The notes beneath the pieces were generated by a model. It ran no database searches and was not told the origin of the DNA. It saw only the letters and a list, made by a program, of their open reading frames with translations. From the NCBI GenBank assembly GCA_900073065.1, contig FJOG01000020.1, forward strand, positions 649,770-713,769: DNA of 64,000 bases. Direction: 5' to 3'. This DNA is from Phialocephala subalpina. Its lineage: Eukaryota; Ascomycota; Leotiomycetes; Helotiales; Mollisiaceae. Shown here in pieces: positions 1 through 11,603 of this stretch. How positions within the stretch are numbered: the stretch's first letter is position 1; each line of letters starts with the position of its first letter. The position numbers and the translations under genes are program-made.

Positions 1-62
1 TCTTCGCCAAATCCATGCTGGCGGCTCGCTCAAGCAATTTCTAATTCCCGTTCCCTTTCCAC

Positions 63-1107
63 TCAACTGATGAAGCACAAGCATCCCAATCCTAGGTAGA
101 ATACGAAGAGCGGATACACCGCAATTCCGACCCTGTTCTTGACGACCCCACTTCCGCCCAGAATACTGACTCCTGCTGCTAACGACCAAAGGATCAGGAA
201 GAGGTAAACAGGTACTCGCGCCACTGTCGGGAGGCTGAAGACTGAGAGAAGGGATGCAATGACGAGCGGGAAGAGAGTATAGCCGATAATGCAAACGCTC
301 TGGGCGAAGGATCTGTTCCACATTAGCATGCTTCCAACTCACAGAACCTGCGCGGAACTCACATATTCCCACCCAGCAACTTAATCTGCATAGTAACCAC
401 CGCCTCCCCAATCCAAACCATCGCAAACACCCCACTAAAAACCAAACTCTTCTGCTCCGAATCCGCCCTAAAACTCAAAAACAAACTCAACAACAAACAA
501 AACACCAACGGTCCCCAAAGATCCCAATCCCTCAACCCTTCTGACATATTCCCCTGCGCCAACAACGCTTCTGGATCCAGCGCTCTGCCTGCAAGACCCA
601 CCAATTCATCTCTCGCACCACTTATCCCTGCACCTCTAAGATTCTCGTAAGCGCCACGGAAAGAAGAGGTGTTGTCGATCATAGAGCCGCCGAATAGGTA
701 TTTGGGGTAGAGAACTTCGCGCATCTTGGACCAGACGGCGAGGAGATCGCGGCGAAGAGTTTCCCAGACTGATTCATCGATTGTGTTTGTAGGTGCTCGG
801 CGGTCTTCGCCGGGGATGCGGGAGGTGAGATAGTTTTCGTTGAGAGGGCGGGACGAGGACGAGGTGGTTATGTTGCCTGTTAGGGGTGCGCGGGAGGAGT
901 TGGAGTGGGTTTGTGTTTGAGTTAGGGGGTCGTCGAGGTCGTCGAGAGTCGCTGCAGGCATTTGGTCAATATTTATGACTCGAATGAGTGATTTGGAGAG
1001 AGTTTGGGAACGAAGGAGGAAGCAATACCATCGTCTGGGTCTATCAGGTCATCGTCTTCGATTTGTGGTGAGTTGTAATGCTCGTAGGGATTTGATGAGG
1101 ACGCCAT
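63..1107 (-). CDS. YIPF6-type Yip1-domain Golgi membrane protein
   Basis: Three exons on the minus strand: 1029-1107, 363-951 and 63-312, giving 305 residues in one frame. Introns are 952-1028 and 313-362, both GT-AG. The N-terminal third is acidic and polar. The C-terminal part has about five hydrophobic segments in the Yip1-domain pattern, starting with a DLWGPLVFCLLL segment and a second one ending VVTMQIKLLGGN that the second intron joins to ISFAQSVCIIGY. This DLWGP / LGGN-hxFxQSVC arrangement is typical of the YIPF6 branch of Yip1/YIPF proteins, which cycle between Golgi compartments and bind Rab/Ypt GTPases (family knowledge). The start at 1107 was chosen because the acidic segment after it fits the family; a longer frame to 1278 also exists. 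Confidence is high for the family and moderate for the start codon. Confidence 0.88.
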
Positions 1108-1687
1108 TTTCGCAACAGTTTCTGCCCCCCAGATGGCCGATGTACTGAAAAGTGAAGATCCTCGTTGTCGAGTGAGGGAGCTGTTGTCGATGCCTCGAAA
1201 TGCCACATAACGAGAGGAGCTGTTGCGCGTCGGCCTTAGCTCGCTACTAGTTAATTTGAGGTTAGTTCCCGCAGCCACAGTTTAGGCCTTGTATACCAGG
1301 TGCGAATCTTGACAACTCATCGGACGATTTGACCCAACATCAAAGTCCCAAATCTTCGAGAATTTTTTTGCTTTTCATTTTGCTCTCATTTTAGAGCAGC
1401 TCATTGCTTGTCCTCAACGTCTTTAAACCCTCCATGGATCACAGCTCCTCACAAGTTAATTTCTCGTTCACTCAGACTTCGTCGCACATTTTCTCTCTTG
1501 ATTGATAGAAGATTTGGATTCGTTGTGCAAAAAGGCTCAAATTGCCATCAAATTTGGTATATTCGTCAATCGTACACGTGTTGAAATGTATCTCAAGTTA
1601 TAGCCCTTGAGATTCTCCTCAAACCAAATTCCGCCTAGCGCTAGATAAAGCGCCAATATATATCCTTCCAGAGATTTTTCATCTAAA
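1108..1687. other. Spacer between YIPF6-like gene and PAS gene
   Basis: This 580 bp stretch holds the upstream region of the YIPF6-like gene and the 3' flank of the PAS gene. Open frames in it only overlap the PAS gene in another frame. A T-rich patch near 1360-1400 is the only compositional feature I notice. No gene is supported. Confidence 0.5.
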
Positions 1688-3568
1688 TCAGTACCACAGA
1701 TATCGATTTCCTCCCATTCCTTCACTGGGACCTTGTTGGTTCTGGTTTCGACCCATCTCAGGCGGATTCGCGTTCCAGCCATCCGGAACGTTGCCATGTG
1801 GAAGGGCATGATTCATCCCAGCCTGGACATGAGGCTGGTAAGCGAACGCATTTTGATGTCCTAAAGGAACCTGAGCAATAGCATCAGGACGATCTGACTG
1901 CATCTGTCCGTTCCCAAAACCGTTCTGATGTCTGAGATTCGCTTCCTGGCGAGGGTGCTGGTACGGAACTGTGTTGCCGTCCTCAAGTTCATTTGTCTTC
2001 TGCTCCAAATGACTCCATCTTTGAGCAGCTTGGTTCTCGGGCGGCGCAAAGCCAGGGGTCGGTTGTGCATAAGGATCCCAAATCGGCAGACCATTTGGAG
2101 GCAGAGCCTCTCCCAAAGGAACACCGCGTCCGTAAGACGCAATATTTCCATTGATGCCGACCAACGACCATGCGAATACAGCAACCTCGCGAATCGAGTT
2201 CATGAATTCGTCTTGAGGTGGTCCACCAGCCGGTAGCTGAGGAGCTTGCAGACCGTGTTGAAAAGGAAACCGACGGTTTGGCTGATAGAGATGAGGTCGG
2301 ATTGGATTCGCACCCCACGGAGCTGCGAATAATCCATTGGCATACTGTAGCACTTGAGCCGCTGCTGGTTGAAGGGAGGGTATGATGGGCCGAGCACGAC
2401 GCAAGACAACCACCAAGCCGTCAGAAGTGCACGAGACAACAGCTTCAATCTCGTATGGTTCCACGGCTTGAGGTGGCGAACGAGTGGCAGCCCTTCTTCG
2501 ACGAGCTTCGGGGGACAAGACGACAAGCGAGGAAGTCGGGGAAGGTGGGCGTTCGTTGTGATCAAAAATTGCGTTAGTCGAATCTTGTTCGAGATCGGTG
2601 CTCTCACCCGACGATGTTCGTGAGTTGTGCGGCACTGATTGTTCTCCTGGACTATCGTGTGATGGTCTAACAGCAGATTCGCCATTGATGTCCATAGGAG
2701 CGTTGAGTTCAACACCGCCATCCTCGGAGTCACTACTCTGACTAGCCTCACGCATTTCCTCCTCAAAGTCCCCTTCGCGTCGAGGATCTCGATACCAGAA
2801 GCGGAGGTATGCAATAGAGTCGTTGGCCTTAGCACTTTCCAAGCATCGGATGGCATCTGGCAGACAGTTCTCCTGCATGCACTCGTAGAAGCTTTTCTCC
2901 TTCAACTGATCAGGAGAAACTCCAAGGATGCCCCGGACAGCATCCGTAGCATACATGACAGTCAAGGTGCGAGTGAACCTGTTGAGGATCAAGGCAGCGC
3001 GAGGTTCGAGGAGAGATGCTTGTGGAGGGGTTCGGAACTTGGAGGAAAGATGCTCCAGCATATGGTATCGTGGGTCCCTCGGAGATGATGCGAACAGACG
3101 TCGAATTGCTGGAGCCTCGATCGCGCGTCCTGATCATAGTAAGTGTTTGCCTATTTGAGTAAATGCTTTCGATACTCACTCTCATTCTTCGCATCACCCT
3201 TGTAGATGCTGGTGCAAGCGACCAAGACCTGGTAGACGATCGTGAAGACACACTCGCATCCAACCCATTCTCCATCTCGGTTAATGATCCTAGCATAATG
3301 TAGGACAGCAGCCTTATCCATCTGAACACCGCGGTTGTGAACTACTCGAGCACCGAAGACCTCGTCGGGATGAAAGTAATCGAAGCATGACCTTCCGACG
3401 ACTTCTTCAGGCTGGAATCCCAAGATGTCAACAATGGACTCGGAGGCATACAGAATGTTAGCCTCGGCGGAAAGGTCTGGTGTGTTTTGTTAGTTTGCAA
3501 GACTCAAAGCAGTGATGTGGTGCAGCATGGTGGCGCTCACTGTGGATGGTCATAAATGTGGTCTCCAT
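1688..3568 (-). CDS. PAS-domain protein with disordered C-terminus
   Basis: Exons 3541-3568, 3180-3476 and 1688-3129 (introns 3477-3540 and 3130-3179) give 588 residues. The first PAS domain begins almost at the N-terminus (METTFMTIHNLSAEANILYA) and includes the segment VGRSCFDYFHPDE. A second PAS-like segment follows the second intron, with the motif ALILNRFTRTLTVMYATDAV. The remaining 350 residues are Ser/Pro/Gln/Asn-rich and low in complexity. The flavin-binding LOV core (GxNCRFLQ) is absent, so this is not a blue-light receptor of the WC-1/Vivid type. Two PAS domains suggest a sensory or protein-interaction role, probably linked to transcription, but no DNA-binding finger is visible in the model. 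The very short first exon is supported because its splice joins the PAS start in frame. Confidence 0.8.
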
Positions 3569-6475
3569 TTTGAGGAAGCTGGCGTTTGTATCTCTAACAA
3601 GATAGCTCAGTCCTCCGGGGGACGAAAAGTTGAAGCTTGAGCTTCGACAGCAAAAGCAGAATCGTCAATGAGTTATGTTGTGATTGTTGACCGGAAGGGT
3701 TGATGGAGGGGTTATGTATGTTGGAGATAGTGAAGTGTGACTAGCTGTGTTTGTGTAATTCGTTGTGGTACTTCTGCATTCAGACTGGGGGATCGCCGAT
3801 TGAGACCTTTATTGCAGGGAAGGTGCTTGACTAGGTGCCGACTCAAAGCTGTCCGGTCTGCTGTTTGCAGGCCACCCGAGGGCTTTTCAACAGTTTTTAT
3901 ATACTCTGCCCAGTCGTGAGCCCTCCATACAATTTGGAGAAATATTGTACCAATGGGGCGGGCACTGGGGTTCTGACTGGTTTAGGGATTGCTTGCGAAC
4001 GAGCCGCGGGGGCCTTGTCCGGATCCGATCCGCAGGGAAGCACAAGGCTCACAGCCGCTGTCACAAGGTTCTGAGGCCAACGGATTTCGATATTTGGGAA
4101 CCGTGGAGGGAGGTGGCGTCCAGGGTCGACTCCTGGTCCGAGCCTCAGCAGCGGTCCGTCATTGGTACGATGGTGCAGGCTGTTGGCATTTCTCTGCATT
4201 GAGAAGAAGAGGGTACGTGCCTTCGTGGGGAAGGATCCGCAGAGCGTTGGAAGACGGAGATGAAGAAGAATTGGAGAAAGACGTTGCAGAAACAATATGG
4301 AGCTGTCTGCGCCCGGAGTCTGTTGGCGTCGTAGTCGCAAGCTCACTAAGTTAGTAATGCACTAAACATTGAGCCAGAATTAATAGCGGCGACCCGTCGA
4401 CGTCGATCAATTGGCCCATACAACTGGTAGAAAATCGGTTTCAAGACGGGCTCCAAGATATAAATACAAGCTACGGTTCGTGTCTTCCATCAGTGCTTTT
4501 ATTCCGGAGCTATTTGTACAGTATACACTTGTGCATAATATGTCTAGGCCCACGGTTCGGAAATCGGTTCAGGCGTCACGCCTCGTTTTTAGCATTGGAA
4601 AGCTCGTCACCAACATGGGCATCAAAGAGCGAGGTAAGATGGGACTGCAAAGGAAGGATCGAGTGCAGATCTGGGAGGAACATCTGCTGCCGTGCGTTCG
4701 TTCACTCCCAGTATCTCCAGACGAGGTCCAAGTTCCCAATTGCTGCGGCTAGACGGCACAGCACTTTCGTCTACCCGGTTACTGGGAAATGTTGGCTGAC
4801 ATCCCCGTCTGAAGTCTGTAAACGATTGTGCCGTCACATCAAGAGATACCATGGCTTGCGTTCTTCCATGGTCATAGCACCGGGAACGCGCTTTCTGCGC
4901 TTTCTTGGGACTCGGAACCGATCCCATCAACCACCCCGCCAGCTCTCCCTAAAAGTTCCCATCACTGAGGGAGTTTCATGCTGTGCGACACCTGACTAGA
5001 ACATAGCGCTGGGACTTGGAAACGGTTAAGTGCGTCGTGCAACGGGGTATGGCGCTGATTCGAAGACTGAAGCACGTTTGGGGCCTTGGACTTGGTAGCA
5101 GATTTTCTTTGGCAGCTGGTGACACTCGTCCCTCAGTATCGAGCATCACAGGTCTCCGAATACTGAACATCGCCGATCCACAACTGGGTTGTTATATGCA
5201 TGGCGGCAACTTGGACAAAACGAAATAAGTTAGGTCCTAGCCACTGTCACTGCTTGTCACGAAGAGATGCGGTCCTTCTTCTTCGGATTTACGCACGGTC
5301 TCTGATATTAACCCCCAAATTGTGGGGTGCTGCACTTGGTGAATCTGTGCGTCCATCAAGACCCTTTGATCGCTTGGTGCCACTGCCTGCTGCTATAACT
5401 TTGAGTGTAAGATTGTTTATATGACACTACTGCACGAAGCGTATCAGTATCCCAGCAAAACTCGAAAATATGATGTAGCTGTCACGCTCTTTTAAGCTCT
5501 TTGCACAGGTAGGCAAAGTCTGGTAGACTCTAAAGTGAGGCAACGGTGATCTCTGTGATCAGTAATCGGAAAATACGTGAATCTTAAAAGTAGACTAAAC
5601 GTGATATGGCATGGCGGTGGCGCCTGGCAAACTCTCGCCGAGTCTCGACTGCAAGCCAGCCGAAATCTCCCACAGTTCACAGGCAGGCACTACCGCACGA
5701 GGTGCAGAAGGAGGCTTTTGAATGTGGACGGTACGAATATCCCAGAGTAGCTAATAGTCGAGCATCGATATTAAAAGTTACAATTATTGCAATTGTAAGG
5801 GGTGATCTAAGCGAGAATTCTTCACGTCCACTTTCGTAACCTACTCCACAATTATCAACATCAACCAAGCACCACACAAGGATCAACACGTCCCCGCCAC
5901 GCTGCGCAAATTTCCATCTCCATCTCAAGGCCGTGCATTCTCCAGAAAGCCGCTGCATAATGCCAGCCTGCAGCGTTATCGATTCCACTGTCTTGGTATG
6001 TTTCATTCTTTGACGGAACACTGCACCTGTCCGACTGCGCGACTGGTCTGATTTTCTTTTTCTGTCATGCATCGTAGTATTTGCGCATCCGCACTCACCG
6101 TCACTTAACGGCCTCCAATGAGATCTACATCAAGAATGCAACTTCATACTCGTGTTTCCCGTCTTCGAGAGTTTGCAACGAAGTCGAAGAATGAAGTCAG
6201 CTGACGCCTTTACCAGCGATTTCGGTAGCATCATCAGGGGCCAACAGGAGCCAAACATTCGACAACACAGCTGAATCGCCTCTAGCAACCTCGACATTGT
6301 GTCTTTCAACATTTGTCAGATCATAAGTGGTGCTGTCATACTTGGGATCGACAAGATCCCTCGTTGATCTTCTCCTGGATTCGAAGCGCGCCAGCCTTGC
6401 ACGATTTTAAGCCTCAAGTTCCTCCGCAGCCAATCGTCCCTTGCGGTTATCAAGACGCTGCAAAAGCAAGCAAAC
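3569..6475. other. 2.9 kb gene-poor interval
   Basis: No conserved protein, intron-joined reading frame or RNA gene was recognised. Open frames are short and appear on both strands without any family resemblance. The interval must contain the divergent promoters of the PAS gene (-) and EED (+). Base composition is unremarkable apart from an AT-rich patch near 5760-5800. Confidence 0.45.
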
Positions 6476-8472
6476 ATGTCCGACAGGCGCGAATGGGAGC
6501 TCCCACATCTCCGTGAAGCTCATCAGCTGCCGGTAAGCAATGTGACGTTTTCTAGGACGTTCCTTGTGTTACCCTCCTTCTTTTGGGACTGTTCCTAATG
6601 GATGTTCTATTTAGGGAGCTGGCGGTGGTATGTATCTTTCCAGCACCAAGAGCCAGTCGATGTTCTAATACTTAGGCAGATTTTTGGTCTGTTAAGTTCT
6701 ATCCATACACAGAGCCTGGGGTTGACCCTGTCTTTGCCGTTGTTGGAGGCAAGCGCGCAAGTCTTCCATCCCGAACTCCGAAATGCTGCATGCTGATGAT
6801 ACGATTGCAGATTCTAGTATGCCGTCCTCCAGCAGGAAAAGAAAGTTCATCCAGGATTGAGATTATTCAACTCATTATTGATGAAGAAGTGAGCTGATTC
6901 TGCCTAAGTGTGCGGCCTGACTAATAGAGCCGGTCAGCAGGAAGCAGATCACTTCGCGTGTGCATGGAGCAAGGATCTAGAGACCGGAGATCCTTTATTG
7001 TGTGTTTCTGGAGTAAACGCCAAGATCAAGATCATAAACGTGTTGACAGGCGAATGCTTAAGAGTAAGGAGTACCACGTGATTATCTATGACAGCTACTG
7101 ATCAGTCAACAGACTTTGGCAGGCCATGGAGGAGTGAGTGTATATTGCTGCTACTAGAAAGCCTGCTAAGTCATCCAGGAAGTAAACGATCTGGTTGTCT
7201 CTCCTGTCAATCCTTATATTCTAGCTTCGGCATCAGATGACTGTACTGTGAGAGTTTGGAGTCTTGATCCAGCTCATGAAAGGCAGCCATGTGCTGCCAT
7301 CCTTGAAGGGGATGGCCACAAAGAAACGGTGTTGACTCTTGTAAGCTCTGTTTCAATCTGGGTCTCATCAAATCCTAAGCATTCTAGTCTTTCCACAAAA
7401 ATGGTCGATATCTTATATCTGGTGGCATAGACCACGTTATAAATCTCGTATGTACAACAATTTCCACCATATCCAGCTTTACTAAACTCTCCAGTGGACA
7501 CTCCCCGAATTTCCCGACATCAATACAGGAACCAACAAAGCAACTCGAATCTTCTACCCTCACTTCTCAACCTCAGAAATCCACTCCGACATCGTCGACT
7601 GCGTAGCCTGGCACGGCGACCTCATCCTCTCCAAAGCCGCAAACGAAGACTCCATCGCCCTCTGGTCCATCAACGCCTTCGACTCTACCTCCCCACCGCC
7701 ACCCCCAAGCACCGCACCAACAACCCACGACTTAACCCGCGACACACGCTCCGCATTCGCTCCCTCCTCACCTTCATCCCCAAACTCACCTACCGCGCTC
7801 TACACCCGCCATCTGCAATTCTCCATTCCGGAATCAGCGATTATATTCATGCGTTTCTCACTTTTCCCCGGCCGACCTCCCACCTCTGACTCTCCCCAAA
7901 CAAACTCCTCATTCTCATCCGATAATCCAAGTACCACGAATTCAATCGGAGCAAACCCCATCCTAGCATTCTGCAACACAGCCTCCAAAGTGTTCTTCTG
8001 GGACTTCACCCGCCTAGAAAACTACCACGACACACTCTCCCAATTCCCCTCCGAAGAAACCTTCTCACCTCCCCGCAAACACCCCTTCCTGCAACCTTTC
8101 CAACGGCGTACCCGAGGTGGCGGAGCTTTGGCACGACTATCCCGCCGCTCACCTTCTCCTACCGAGTCTACATCCTCGCACATCACTACTTCGGATGTTC
8201 CCGACTCAAGTTACAGAGATGAGAGTCAAGATGGGAAGGGAAAGGAGAAGGGCAATGGGAAAGGAAAGATAGATTGGAATAGGAGTCGAGAGAATTGGGC
8301 TTCTAAATACGATATGGGAGATCCGTTGAGGGAGATTGGGGCCCATGGGACGGAGGTTGTTAAGGGGTTGAGTTTTACGGGTAGACAAGTGGCTTGGAGT
8401 GTGGATGGACGGTGGTGTGTTGTTGTGGGGAGTAGTGGGGTTGTGGCTTGTTTGCAGAGGTGGAGGGATTGA
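6476..8472 (+). CDS. eed: Polycomb PRC2 subunit EED (WD40 protein)
   Basis: Eight exons (6476-6532, 6676-6760, 6818-6888, 6941-7063, 7113-7133, 7179-7340, 7388-7447, 7495-8472) give 518 residues. WD40 blades are visible: LAGHGGEVNDLVVSPVNP, DDCTVRVWSL, a GHKETVLTL blade, and SGGIDHVINLWTLPEFPDI. The diagnostic EED signatures are FSTSEIHSDIVDCVAWHGD followed by LILSKAANEDSIALW, matching the FSTRDIHxNYVDCVRWLGDLILSK region of animal EED. EED is the WD40 scaffold of PRC2 that binds H3K27me3 and stimulates the methyltransferase Ezh2/KMT6 (family knowledge). A Ser/Gly/Lys-rich insertion (8100-8290) interrupts the last blades. Exon 5 is only 21 nt. The exon 2/exon 3 junction (6761-6817) is the least certain splice, and a 13 nt exon at 6615-6627 is a possible alternative in the first intron. 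Confidence 0.88.
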
Positions 8473-8844
8473 AGGAGAAGGTGGGACGACGATACGTTAC
8501 GGCTATTCGCCTGGTCTTGGTGCTTGAATTTTGGCGGCCGGGACGAAAAAAGCACGAGTTAGGAGTAAAGCAAGTACTCTTCTGATTTCACATGGTAGGG
8601 ACACAAAATCAAAAACCATATCCAACTGTCGATGCTAGATTCATGAACAGAAGAAAAAAAGTCCAATGCTATATGATGACTGTTGAGACAGGTACAATGT
8701 GACATGACAAGACGAGACCCAATAGAAACGACCCTTGCCTAGCCCGCTTCCTATAATACAAAGGCGCCCCTCCTCTCACCACTATTCGCTCTTTGCTTCC
8801 CCTTTTCTTATGTGCTTATGATCATCCAATTAATCCTGAACCCT
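8473..8844. other. 3' spacer between EED and Eps1-like gene
   Basis: Convergent 3' ends of EED (+) and the Eps1-like gene (-). This 372 bp interval holds A/T-rich stretches compatible with polyadenylation signals on both strands. No gene is visible. Confidence 0.5.
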
Positions 8845-11143
8845 CTAATCGGTCTTTCCATTCATGCTTCCACCAAGTAGACCATCCTTCTCATCGAGCT
8901 TGAAGAAGCCGCCTCTGCTCCTCCTCACGCGCTTCCTCCAGTACATCACTGCTACAATAGCAACGCCAATAATGCCTCCTACCGAGAGGTAAGGATGGCT
9001 CGAAATTGTACTTCTGACGTCGAAGAAAAATTTCTCGAAGTTTCCGATGGTGGATTTAGGCTTGATCTTAGGGGGCGAGGCGACGACCTTGGGGATTGTC
9101 TCAAGGATGGATGTACGGGAAGCCATGATGTAGTTGCCAGTGATGGTGGTATCCCAGTATCTTCGTTGCTGTAAGATGTTAGTAAAACTTTATAATGTCC
9201 GGGTTGGCTTGAGAACTTACGTCTTCATCGTTGATGATAACTCTTTCACCATCTTTGGCAACTTCAATGCCGTATGTGGTTCTGATCCATCTCTCCCAGA
9301 ACACACCATCAACCCAAGCAAATCCAACTTCCTTCTGTTCGGACTGGTCCATGTTAATACGAATACTCTTAGCAGCTCGCAACGCACGCTGATCATTACG
9401 ATCCTCAGCTTCCTCGATTCTTAGTTGCTTTGCATCTCTCAATTCCTGTCTCTCGCGTTGGAAGTTCAAAGTCTGTTTATCCATCCATTCCAGAGCTGCA
9501 CTCTTGAGTTCCTTCTTGGCGATTATGAATTCATCGGTGTGCTCGCGAGTAAGAATGGCAAGCACAACCAGCTTCCCATCCATGATTTCCCTAGAGTTGG
9601 AAGCCGTGAGCTCCGGAACAATTGGTAGCCAAACAGACTGCATCCAGTGAAGAACCTTTCGGAAATCCCTCATATCTTGAGGAGAAAGGGCAGTATAGTA
9701 AGTTGGACGACCATCTCGTGACACTAAAAGTCTTGGCCAGGTTGTGATCTTGAAGCGATCCGCAAGAGCAGCACTGTTGGTCTTGACCAATTTCGCATGT
9801 CCGATCAAGCTCAATGTCAATCTTTCCAGAGCAGCAAAATCCTCAGTGGTGGTTGCATGGTCGTAGAAGTAGACGAAAATGACTTCCTCCTTCTCCTCCA
9901 ATTCCTTGAATTCGGCGGCATCAATATCCTTGACACCATCTCCAAGATCAATCGCCTTGTTCGCATAGGTAACGAAATCGCCCAATCCTCTCAGACCATC
10001 ATATTCAACACGCTCTCCTCCCCGGAAGAAGAGGATAGTTGGATATCCTTTAAGGTGAACGTCCTTGCAAAGTCTAGTCTCAACGTCGCAGTTGACCTCT
10101 CCAACATTAAGTCTACCTTTCATCTCCTTGGCTAGTTGAACCCAGTTTGGTGCCATAGCCTGGCAATGGTGACACCAAGGAGCGTAGAACTTGATAAACC
10201 ATGGGTCTTGTGTCATAGTAACCTGAGTCTGGAAACTCTCAGCTGTGAATGGTGTGGATTTCCCGAGAGGGTTCGGTGTTGCAACTGGCTTGGCGGCCTT
10301 TGTCTTTTTTGGCTTGTTCTTGGCAGGTGTGGCTTTCAATGGGCTGCTGGCAGTCCTCAACTCCTTCGTATCCTTGCTGACCGAAGGTGTCAATTCGGTA
10401 TTCTTGACTGCTGCAGCAGCACCAGTTGGCTTAGGGGCAGCTTGTGGAGCTTGATAATCATCGCTGTGATCGTCTCCAGTGGCTGGAAGCTTGGGACCTC
10501 CAGGTGTTCTAGAACCAGGTCGGATCGTTTCCAAGCCATCTTCGACGAATTTGCTCAGAGTCTCCATGTCCTTTGCTCCCTCGAATCGCTTTACTTCTTC
10601 GCCATCCTTGTAGAGAATGAATGTTGGGAAAGATCCGACATTGTGGGCAGTGCAAGCTGATCCAAAAGCCACGCAGTCTAGGTTTCCGAAATGGTAATTA
10701 TAGTAGGCTGTGAATGTGTTCATAGAAGTCGAGGAGCTGTCCACGGTAGAGCCAGCTGGAACAGGTTTCGAGGTATAATAGAACTCGTAGAGGGTCTGCC
10801 ATGTTGGCGCAACGTGTAGACAATGTGGACAATACGGTCTGCCAAGAACAGTCAGCATCAATCTGCCAGATATTGTCGCACGGGCGCATGTCCAACAGAC
10901 TTACGAATGATGCTTCACAAACCAATATCCATCCTTCACTGTCGTATTGAAGTTCTCCCCGTCGATATCTATCAATGGAGGTACTTCGACTCCATTAAAA
11001 TATGTTGGGTCCGGACCCTCCGCAGCATTCTCTTCTGATATCTCGCCGGGTATCTCAGTCGTTCCTAACCTCTCTTCAGACGATTCTGCTATTGCCACGG
11101 ATGCGAAAAGCGTGCAAAGCAGGGAAATTGGTAGGAGACGCAT
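8845..11143 (-). CDS. Eps1-like transmembrane protein disulfide isomerase
   Basis: Exons 10905-11143, 9221-10838 and 8845-9168 (introns 10839-10904 and 9169-9220) give 726 residues. The N-terminus is a signal peptide (MRLLPISLLCTLFASVAIAES). The first thioredoxin domain has the active-site SPYCPHCLHVAPTW, assembled across the first intron. The second has YAPWCHHCQAMAPNW. A third thioredoxin-like region without a CxxC follows. The last exon carries a single membrane helix (HPYLSVGGIIGVAIVAVMYW) before a basic tail (RKRVRRSR). This layout, with a CPHC first site and a type I membrane anchor, matches yeast Eps1 (about 700 residues), an ER membrane PDI involved in quality control of plasma-membrane proteins. 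Equivalence to Eps1 is by architecture. It is divergently placed to Tdp1, 460 bp away. Confidence 0.85.
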
Positions 11144-11603
11144 TGTGATGAGATTGCCTCGTTCTCCTGAGGCTCGGGGGGAAGTGAAACGGCGAGACCG
11201 CCGTGGGTCAAAATTAGGGCGACAATCGCAGTCGTGTACACTCGAGTATTCGCGCAGCGATCGTTCGGAGCTGTATCGGTCGTCGTTGTCGTTGCAGTCC
11301 CCTAATAGCGAGTGAATGGTGGTCGGAAGGTCTTCAGCGCTTTCTTTATCGTCTCTGACACATGTCCAAATATGGCAACGGCCGCTAGTAGGGATCGCTT
11401 AAGTCCAGCGCTCCTACCATTTAATACCAGGTTTACTGTCTGGATCGAAGTGCGAAGCCCAAGATCCTGAACATTGATCCGACAGAATACCGATTCAACG
11501 CTTCTTGATAAAGATCCTCACAGCTCTCCGAGACTTACCACGATCATCTTGGAGGAAAGTGAAGCCCGCAAAGCTTCTCCACCAGCTTTCAAAGTCTCGA
11601 GCT
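11144..11603. promoter_or_regulatory. Divergent promoter of Eps1-like gene and tdp1
   Basis: The two genes are transcribed away from each other from this 460 bp interval, so it must hold both promoters. No clear TATA box is visible. A G/C- and CpG-rich block lies near 11160-11290. Confidence 0.5.
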
